This document shows positions 56,801 to 64,000 of a stretch of 64,000 nucleotides of DNA, one piece after another. A program made the translations under genes and the position numbers. The stretch is from Oryza sativa Japonica Group (taxonomy: Eukaryota; Streptophyta; Magnoliopsida; Poales; Poaceae): NCBI RefSeq assembly GCF_034140825.1, contig NC_089042.1, forward strand, positions 1,599,501 to 1,663,500, given 5' to 3'. Within the stretch, counting starts at the first letter, position 1. The number at the start of each line of letters is the position of its first letter. The notes beneath the pieces were generated by a model that did no database searches, was not told the origin of the DNA, and saw only the letters and a list, made by a program, of their open reading frames with translations.

Positions 56801-57317
56801 AGGAATACCACTCTACAAGTACAGCAAAGGACATAATCAATTTCTCAGGTCAAACAGGTGATTAGTAATCTGCAACCCAAGCTGCATAAACCATACAGGA
56901 ATACCACCCTGCAAGTACAGCAGAGTACAAGAGGCATCAGATTTGAATCAGGAGACAGAGACAAAATTTCAGATCAGATCTGGCCAAGAAACATTCACAC
57001 AAAGTACTCATCCAAATGCTGATGAATATTTTCTTCTCGGTTCATAATAGATAGATTCATAGATAGATCAGACAGTGCAAATCCATGGCTTGTCTCTCAA
57101 ACCGACCCAACGAAACAAAAAGATTAAACCACTCCAAGACTCCCATCCCATTACATAGAACGACGACGACGACGAACCGATAGATCCATAGCTTTCCTAA
57201 CGAGATCTACGACTACTAATAAGATAGAACTGATCACCCGCTGCTCGGTGATTCAGTGAGGGAGGGGGAGCAAAACGCATCATGGGAGGGAGCTGGATCT
57301 GACGCCGCGAGCAGCGC

Positions 57318-57911
57318 CTAGTAGGTCTTGCTGGGGCACTCGCGAGCGATGTGGCCGGTCTCGCCGCAGTTGTAGCACCCGCCGCCGCCGCCGCCACCAC
57401 CACCGCCGCGGTAGCCGCCGCCACCACCACCGTAGCCACCACCGCCGCCTCCTCCCTGGGAGCAGTCCCTGGCCATGTGGCCCTCCTCGCCGCACTTGTA
57501 GCACGCGCGGCTGCCTCCGCCGCCGCCGCCGCCGTACCCGCCGCCGCCTCCGTAGCCGCGGTCGCCCCCGCCGTAGCCGCCGCCACCGCCGCCGTAGCCG
57601 CGGTCACCGCCGTAGCGGCCGCCGCCTCCGCCCCCGCCGTAGCCGCGGTCCCCGCCGCCGCTGGGACGGGATCCGCCGGTGAGCGCCCCGCCCCCCGGCG
57701 CGGTGACGTCCACGGCCTTGGTGCGGCCGTCGTTGCCGGATCCGACGGAGAACTCGACGACGTCGCCGTCGTTGAGGCTGCGGTAGCCGTCGGACTTGAG
57801 CGAGGATTGGTGGACGAAGAGATCCTCGCCGCCGTCGTCGGGGGTGATGAAGCCGAACCCCTTGGTGGCGTCGAACCACTTCACCGTCCCCTTCACCCTC
57901 TCCGACGCCAT
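57318..57911 (-). CDS. CSP2: Cold shock domain / glycine-rich zinc-knuckle protein (CSP2/GRP2 type)
   Basis: A single exon of 197 residues. An N-terminal cold shock domain (about 5-72) has KGFGFI (RNP1) and DLFVHQSSL (RNP2), which bind single-stranded nucleic acid. Two CCHC zinc knuckles, [14 protein letters not shown] and [14 protein letters not shown], lie in long Gly/Tyr/Arg-rich stretches ([12 protein letters not shown]-type). The protein acts as an RNA chaperone in nucleus and cytoplasm and is linked in plants to cold response and development. The start is [14 protein letters not shown]; an upstream Met in the same frame would add an Arg run from 5'-leader sequence and is less likely. 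The gene lies antisense within the MATH-BTB array, 421 bases from gene 6. I recall the rice orthologue as OsCSP2 with this length. Confidence 0.93.
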   Translation of the reverse strand: MASERVKGTVKWFDATKGFGFITPDDGGEDLFVHQSSLKSDGYRSLNDGDVVEFSVGSGNDGRTKAVDVTAPGGGALTGGSRPSGGGDRGYGGGGGGGRYGGDRGYGGGGGGYGGGDRGYGGGGGYGGGGGGGSRACYKCGEEGHMARDCSQGGGGGGGYGGGGGGYRGGGGGGGGGGCYNCGETGHIARECPSKTY

Positions 57912-57956
57912 CTCGACCTCGCCCTCGCCCTCTCGCCGCCGCCGCCGCCGCAACCC

Positions 57957-58200
57957 AAAACCCTAGAAACCCTAGATCGGTGTGGGAGTGGAAGCGAATG
58001 GGAGGAGAAGCCGCCGCCGGGTGGGCTATTTAACGGCCCAAAAAAAATCTTTGCATTAAATTACTACCTCGAAAAAAAATCTTTTCATTAATTGCCTCTT
58101 TATTTTGGAATATTTACCGAGATATTCCCCGCGGCATCGGCCCATCAAACTCTTCCTCTCCCGACTGACATCTCGGCCCACTTAGGCGGCCCAACTTCAT
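57957..58200. promoter_or_regulatory. Shared divergent promoter region of CSP2 and MATH-BTB gene 6
   Basis: On the minus strand, two telo-box-like words (CTAGGGTTTCTAGGGTTTTG) lie in the CSP2 leader and TTAAATAG is at about 58027-58034. GGCCCA/TGGGCC site II motifs occur at about 58034, 58139, 58174 and 58189. This set is typical of growth-linked genes such as CSP2. Which motifs serve gene 6 is unknown. Confidence 0.5.
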
Positions 58201-58332
58201 AGTTTCGGTCCGACACGTTCAAGGGAAGGGAACAGAGATGGATTTTGTTTCGGACTTGATTTGTAAATTTGCACGAAATTTATACAAAATTAGCGGTGGA
58301 TTCGGATTAGTGCGCGTAACAAAGTTCACACG

Positions 58333-59481
58333 ATGGCGACGGAGTGCACGACGTCGACGAGCACGACGGCGACGGTGGAGGGGCGGCACAGGTTCCGCGT
58401 CGCCGGGTACGGCGCCACCAAGGGCGCCGCGCCCGGCCACCGCGTGGCGTCGGGGACCTTCACCGTCGGCGGGTTCGACTGGGCCGTCGTGTTCTACCCG
58501 GAGGGCGTCACGGCCGCCGACATGGACTTCGTCTCGGTCTACCTCGAGCTCAAGAACGCCGCCGCCGCCGCTGGCGGCGGCGGAGGCGGCGCGGTGGCGC
58601 GCGCGTTCTACGACCTCAGGCTGATCCACCCGGCCACCGGCGAGCCGCGGTCCGTGCGCTGGCCCATGGACGGCTCGACGTCGCGCGTGTTCTCCCAGGC
58701 GTTCCCGGCGTGGGGGCACCTGAGGTTCATGCGGCGGCGCGAGCTGGAGGAGATGGGGTTCGTCCGCGACGACCGCCTCACCATCGAGTGCGTCGTCAAC
58801 GTCGTCCTGGACCCCGTCGTCACCGCCGGCGACGCGCCGGAGCTCGACCATCCGCCGTCGAACATCCTCGGCCACCTCGCCGGGCTCCTCGGCGACAAGG
58901 GCACCGCCGACGTGACGCTCGTCGTGCGGGGCGAGGAGTTCGCCGCGCACCGGGCGGTGCTCGCCATGCGTTCGCCGGTGTTCAAGGCGGCGCTCTACGG
59001 GCCAATGAAGGAGTCCACGGACGCGAACGCCGGCCGCGTCGCCATCGACAGCGTCGAGCCGGCGGTGTTCCGGGCTCTCCTCCACTTCATCTACACCGAC
59101 ACGACCGCCGCCATGGACGACCTCGACGACGACGACGACGACAAGGCGCAGATGATCATGCACCTTCTCGAGGCCGCCGACCGGTACGACGTCGAGAGGC
59201 TGAAGCTGATCTGCGAGCTCATGCTCTGCAAGAGCATCGCCGTGGACACCGTCGCGGCGACGCTGGCAATGGCGGATCAGCACCATTGCCAGAAGCTCAA
59301 GGAGGCGTGCATCGAGTTCTTGGCCACCTCCAAGAAGATGGAAGGCGTCATGGAAAGCCAAGGGTACGAGAAGATGAAGCTATCTTGCCCTTCTTTCATG
59401 GTGGATTTGTGGGAGATAATAGGCAGGAAGATGACCTCTTATTCTGTTATTCCCAATATCTATGCAAGAGACAAGGACTAA
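58333..59481 (+). CDS. MATH-BTB protein 6 (CUL3 adaptor)
   Basis: A single exon of 382 residues. MATH: GRHRFRVAGYGATKG, GGFDWAVVFYPEG, IECVVNVV. A Gly/Ala loop lies at about residues 76-88. BTB: ADVTLVVRGEEFAAHRAVLA, RSPVFKAALYGPMKES, LLHFIYTDTTAAMDDL. C-terminal helices: KLKEACIEFLATSKKMEGV and SCPSFMVDLWEIIGRKM, the full family ending. All blocks are intact; the frame runs on for a short hydrophilic tail. Very GC-rich third positions. The start was chosen at the first Met, 45 bases before the MATH block. It is the most family-typical member here and lies divergent from CSP2. Confidence 0.93.
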   Translation: MATECTTSTSTTATVEGRHRFRVAGYGATKGAAPGHRVASGTFTVGGFDWAVVFYPEGVTAADMDFVSVYLELKNAAAAAGGGGGGAVARAFYDLRLIHPATGEPRSVRWPMDGSTSRVFSQAFPAWGHLRFMRRRELEEMGFVRDDRLTIECVVNVVLDPVVTAGDAPELDHPPSNILGHLAGLLGDKGTADVTLVVRGEEFAAHRAVLAMRSPVFKAALYGPMKESTDANAGRVAIDSVEPAVFRALLHFIYTDTTAAMDDLDDDDDDKAQMIMHLLEAADRYDVERLKLICELMLCKSIAVDTVAATLAMADQHHCQKLKEACIEFLATSKKMEGVMESQGYEKMKLSCPSFMVDLWEIIGRKMTSYSVIPNIYARDKD

Positions 59482-60436
59482 TTTTCTTGAATTTCCTTGC
59501 AAATTCGCATCAAAATGCCAGCATGTAACCATAAACCATTGACTGATTCTAGTTTGGAGATAATGATCACAGTCTTGCTACTTCCCGCGATCCTCAACAT
59601 CTTGGCAAAAATCTGAAATGTTTGAAGTTAAGGATAAGATTTGATCAAAAATTTAAAATTTCGACCATCAAGTTTATCAGTTTATCAAATTTAATAAGTT
59701 TATGATATAATGATATTGCTTTTTGATGCAAATATATGTATACCATTTTTTTTGTTTTTAAGCTAATTAACCATTTAAAAAATATTGATTAGAATTATAA
59801 AGTTTTATCCGATTCATGACATAAACAACAAGTATTTATAACCGAAGGAAGTATTCAGTATTGACAACTAGGCTAGCTGAGCAACTTGAAGATACATAGC
59901 CGTTCATATGATTTGTGTTCCGGAGTTGGTCAGCCGCAATGTTGTAACTCATCTGCTCACATCTCGTACGACATTTCAAGATATGGAGGCTTCTTCTTGT
60001 TTTGGTTGACACATTTCTGTTCTACGCTCTGTAAACAACAGGATGTACACTGCATGCACACCAGACGAATGTATATATACGTGAGTGGCCGTGAACAGAC
60101 ACGTATATCTCATCAAAATTTTGATTGATCACTGCCATAAATCCACAACCGATGTTTGAGTGAATTCGACTTGCAATCTTTCTGTCTGTCTTTTGTTTCT
60201 TTCTTGTTTTGTTTTGAGTTTATGTGTAATCATTATCTAAAAAAACAATCTGTTTATATTTCTGTTTGTGTTTCATGAAACGGATTAGTAATGTTCTCAG
60301 GGCCCAGGTCTAACCCGAATCCAGGCCTTCGAGAGGGCCTATCTAAAACACTATATTATCGTATGATCCAATTTCATGGCGTACGTGCTCGTGCTGGTCT
60401 TCTTCGTCTCCCCAAGTTCTCATCTGCTATTGCGCA
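59482..60436. other. Gap between MATH-BTB gene 6 and the MATH-only gene
   Basis: AT-rich, no gene recognised. A short frame at 59886-60128 has no family signal. Confidence 0.4.
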
Positions 60437-60508
60437 ATGGGCGCCTGCGCCTCAGCTTCGCGGCCGCCGCCGTCGCCGCGCCACGGCTGCTCTCCGCCGA
60501 CGCCGACG

Positions 60509-61021
60509 ATGACATGGACGGCGTCGACGTGCACGACGCCGATAGCGCAGGGCGCGCACGCGTTCACCGTCTACCAGCACGGCCTCGTCAAGAGGACCAC
60601 CGCCGCCGGCGAGTTCGTCCGGTCGGGAACCTTCGCCGTCGGCGGCTACGACTGGGCCGTCAGGTACTACCCCAACGGCGACAGCGCCGCCGAGGCGGCG
60701 TGCCGCCAGCCGTCGGTGGTCCTCGAGCTCATGACCGCCGACGCCGCGGCGTCCGTGGTCTACGAGCTCAAGGCCGTCGACCAGGTCACCGGCGAGCGCC
60801 TCGTCCTCCGCGAGGACAAGACGGCGGCGTTCGACACCAGGAACGGCCAGTTCAGCTGCTCCGGCGTGCAGTTCGTCGAGACGCCGGCGTTCCTCGCCGG
60901 CGACTTCCTCTCGATCGAGTGTATAGTCACGATCTTCGGCGAGCCACGCGTCTCAAAGACGAACAAGATGCCACAGCCGCCGCCGCCGCCGCCGCCGGCG
61001 GAGACAAGCGATGTCTCATAG
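60509..61021 (+). CDS. MATH-domain-only member of the cluster (BTB lost)
   Basis: The frame is open from 60437, but homology to cluster mates starts at the Met at 60509 (MTWTASTCTTPIAQGAHAF), giving 170 residues. MATH blocks: VKRTTAAGEFVRSGTF, VGGYDWAVRYYPNG, LELMTADAAASVVYEL, FLAGDFLSIECIVTIFGEPR. After VSKTNK, where cluster mates run into the BTB domain, the protein instead has a Pro run and ends AETSDVS. Nothing BTB-like follows in the next kilobase. Without BTB it cannot dock on CUL3 by itself; it could bind substrates as a competitor, or be a decayed copy. Base use matches the full-length members. Confidence 0.75.
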   Translation: MTWTASTCTTPIAQGAHAFTVYQHGLVKRTTAAGEFVRSGTFAVGGYDWAVRYYPNGDSAAEAACRQPSVVLELMTADAAASVVYELKAVDQVTGERLVLREDKTAAFDTRNGQFSCSGVQFVETPAFLAGDFLSIECIVTIFGEPRVSKTNKMPQPPPPPPPAETSDVS

Positions 61022-61241
61022 ACAATAAAGAAAAACAACTATACTACTGTATTGCTCTCATGTCATGGTTTAATACAAACTGGTCAAACTACTGTGTTGC
61101 TCTCATGGTTTTTGTCTCTGATGAAAACAATTACAATTGCTTACATTAAACGAACAGTAGGTTAAGCAGAAAAGAAGCTGTGGTTCAACCATGTTCTTCT
61201 AGTGTAGACAAGCATTGGGTCTGAACAGATTAATTCCAGGT

Positions 61242-62232
61242 TTATAGCTGCATTACCTCTGTCGAAGACGAAAATTCGCCGTTGATCTTACACATCATGG
61301 CATCATCAATCTCCACCCTAGTCCAGAGCTTTGGAAAAGAATAAGGAATCGTAACAGATGCAACAGATTCTTGGTTGCTCAATTCATTCTTCTTTCCAAA
61401 CAGCTGCGCCGCAATACCAGAGCAGATCTTCAGATCAACCTCACTCTGTGCTCTTATCATCTTAGCAAGGAGCTCAGTCATCTTTGCACCTCTCTCCATT
61501 TGCTGCTTGATGGATAACTTGACAGGCTTTGGATGGTCATCTGGATTTTGGTCAGGAGGGTTGTCATCCTCGTAGGTGCTTTTGCTTTCTAGCAATTCCT
61601 TTATCTTCTGGTCCAAAATAGTAGCAATCCTGTCCCGGAAGCCATCTGCATTTGCAGAGTCCGATTTCAGCCTCACCTTTGCCTCGGAAACCAATGTTTC
61701 CATCCTCTCTTCTGAAGAAGTTGCTTCAGGTTCAGGTTCATCAGCAGCATCTTCTGTAAGACCGAACGTTTCCTCCAGTAACCCAACATTCTGTGTATAC
61801 CTTTCATACGCTTCATTTTCAGCATCGATGTCTCCTTGGATATGTTCTTTTAGCTTCTCAAACCTCCACTTGTTTATGCCCATAACATCCTGTAATATAA
61901 ATGCTTAACTCCTTAATCATGGTCTCATCATGGAAGAAAAGAAACGAAACTAAACAATGAACAATCGCAAACAATGGAACAGCTAGAACCTTTTTGGCAA
62001 GGGACTTCTTTGTTCGGAGGGAATTCAGGAAATGATGGGGAAGCCTTTGCAGAGAAGCCAACCTTGATGAACTGCAGCAGCAAATTTCAAGCAAGCATCA
62101 GAAATAATGACAGATTTTACCATAAGATAAAACTCCTGGTTCAGAAGGTTACCCGGTTGAAGGTATATTAGCTGATGGTTGCTCTGACAGAGGAGCTGTT
62201 GACAGAGGTGGCTTATCTGGCAATGTGTTGTT
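61242..62232 (-). CDS. Unrecognised coiled-coil protein, 3' exons only
   Basis: Three joined exons on the minus strand: 62232-62153, 62071-61990 and 61889-61242, in frame with GT-AG borders and stop at the left. The visible part (about 269 residues) reads NNTLPDKPPLSTAPLSEQPS, then SSRLASLQRLPHHFLNSLRT, KKSLAKKDVMGINKWRFEKL and KEHIQGDIDAENEAYERYTQ, and ends FSSSTEVMQL. It is acidic, with heptad-like helices in the middle and an acidic stretch DNPPDQNPDDHP. I do not recognise the family. Upstream exons must lie right of 62233, perhaps outside the window. Confidence 0.65.
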
Positions 62233-64000
62233 CTGTTTCAGAACTGTCATGATTGGTGATAAGAGGTGGTTAGTGGCTTTTTCAAAAATATTAGAAAAAT
62301 ACAGAGTCCAGACAAATCACAGAAAATATGTAGACAGGCATAACATCATAGCCATAAATCAAAATTTCTTGTATGTAACCAAATGTTGCTAATCCCTTAT
62401 ACACCAGAGAGAATAAATTTTGACAGCAACATTCAGTGCCATATAATGAAGAGTATAGAGAGAGATGAATATAATTCGAAAGCAGATTTAAGAGGTACAA
62501 TACAACAAATAAGAGCCCTTCAAGGTACACCCATGAGGCCATTATCCCTCCAAAACACATTTCTGAAGGTCCATTTGATTTTAGAGACCAAGGCAATAAT
62601 AATGCTATGGCAAGGGTCAATTTAATTTTAGAAACCAAGGTTGTCATGGGCTCATGGCACTCAAGTGAGTCATTACCACAGTCACTAGATCATGATACAA
62701 TACTGTCGTTCCTGAACCTGTCCCAGTTTGCTGGTCACAGTTGATGCAGGTCACCTCCAGGCCGTGTTTGGTTATTAGAGGCATCCAAATCAGGTACAGA
62801 AACCTACCTGATTTTGATTGGGGCAACAGTGGCCAGGTTCCTCGCCATTCAGGTGGTGCTGGCATGTGTGAAGGTGTGTGGTGGCACACTGCAGGGGATA
62901 ATCCAGCAGTAGAAGATGGGGACCAAGTTGCTACACCCTGTGATCTCGTGGCCCTCAAGGTTCTCTGTCGCCGATGCAAGACAAGTCAGCAGAAGAGGGG
63001 AGGAGGTTTGGAGAAGACTAGGGCATTTGCTTATAAAAGATGGTGGCAAGGGTGTCTGCTGAAAGCCTGAAACTGCATCGATGGCGAGGATATGAGATTA
63101 TGTTAGAACTGAGGAGATAGAGCAACAGAATTGTGTGGCTGGATGGGTCACATGTCTGATGTCTCTACAACCCAAATATTTATTTGTCTCATTTCGTGTT
63201 CCCTTCCTTGTAGTGTAAAACTGATTATCTTCCTTGGGTGTTTGTGTATGACATACCATAAAGTAGTAGTAATTTATTTTATACCATATAATTTATTTTG
63301 ACAGACCAAGTAGCTTGTTCATCGACCTAGATTCATTGGTTCAGGTTCAGGGTCACATCCCACATCCTAAACTACAGTCCTGAAGAAAACTGCCGCTGTT
63401 TGATCCAACCTGACAAACATACTGAAATTCTTCTCTACACCCTTTCCCTCATTTCCTTCCCTAAACCCTACAAAATATGAAGATCAAACATTCTGTTGAC
63501 CAACATCATCCCACTATTTGAGCAGCCTGATGGAGAAGCATTAATTGGTTGTTAATGTTGTTCAATTGCACGCGACAACATTGTCAGTACTGAGAAAAAT
63601 AAAAATCCAAAATGGAACAAAACGTTATAATAATGCATTTCTATACCTGTAGTTTCCCTTTTAGATGTTGAAATGAGCATGTTCAAATCTTATCATTATA
63701 AGTTTGATCAACGGTCCATAAGAAAGTGACCGTACCTTAAAATTCCTCCATAATTGAAGTATCCCACTACCCCACTTACAAGCAATTGTCCTAGCTTTGA
63801 TGCTAAGTAGCTAAACGTGATAAGCATTCCCAGAATAAATTGTAAACAATAAAACAGGTAAATCTCCAACTGCCAAACAATGAGTAATAGTCCACAGAAA
63901 GGTAAAACTGCAAGACCAAATCACGCCTGTCAAAAAAATTGGTTGGATCAAATGATCGAATAAGTGGATGTACAGGTATTCAGTCAGCGGCTTAATACAA
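62233..64000. other. Upstream introns or flank of the coiled-coil gene
   Basis: No coding exon could be joined with confidence. A segment at about 62736-63070 is richer in GC and holds a 109-codon frame without motif, perhaps a transposon fragment beginning GGCCGTGTTTGG. The rest is AT-rich. Confidence 0.35.

Noticed and set aside
1-64000. CRISPR arrays, bacterial operons or viral gene clusters
   Set aside because: The repeats are grass-type transposons and promoter duplications; genes have spliceosomal introns. Nothing prokaryotic is present.

Overview
The window is nuclear DNA of a grass, almost certainly rice (Oryza). Genes have GT-AG introns and start codons in very GC-rich contexts, and they sit among AT-rich gaps packed with grass-type MITEs, MULEs and Helitron ends. 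The gene content (SLU7 end, an 11S globulin, a cold-shock/glycine-rich protein, a MATH-BTB cluster) fits the short arm of rice chromosome 8; that placement is from memory and is inference.

Layout. 0-2.3 kb: the last two exons of splicing factor SLU7 (+) and a DUF761 gene (-). 2.3-9 kb: no convincing host gene, but several MITEs, a SINE nested in a Stowaway-like MITE, and an 840-bp MULE with a GC-rich cargo. 9.2-11.5 kb: a complete three-exon 11S globulin (glutelin-like) seed-storage gene with a seed RY box and TATA box. 12.2-15.1 kb: a seven-exon membrane-anchored kelch gene behind a tandemly duplicated promoter. 18.3-21.0 kb: a four-exon DUF3537 multi-pass membrane protein. 22.0-26.5 kb: a ten-exon actin-related protein 3 gene (-). 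27-31 kb: diverged tandem duplications, one holding a solo LTR whose empty site survives in the sister copy. 31.3-33.2 kb: ribosomal protein eL37. 34-41 kb: a transposon-rich zone with a possible LEA-like split gene, three non-autonomous DNA transposons with GC-rich cargo (MULE, hAT-like, CACTA), a 5'-truncated LINE and an LRR receptor-kinase relic.

41.8-61.0 kb holds the main system: a plus-strand array of six intronless MATH-BTB genes and one MATH-only gene. Such proteins are CUL3 ubiquitin-ligase adaptors (MATH binds the substrate, BTB binds CUL3). Signs of birth-and-death evolution are plain. Two members have frame breaks at the same C-terminal place. One has lost BTB. One has a second copy of its 3' end beyond a truncated MITE. 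One has a promoter repeated about five times with several TATA boxes. A probable 3.2-kb Helitron lies inside the array. A cold-shock-domain gene (CSP2-like, -) sits between the fifth and sixth members. The window ends with the 3' exons of an unrecognised coiled-coil gene (-).
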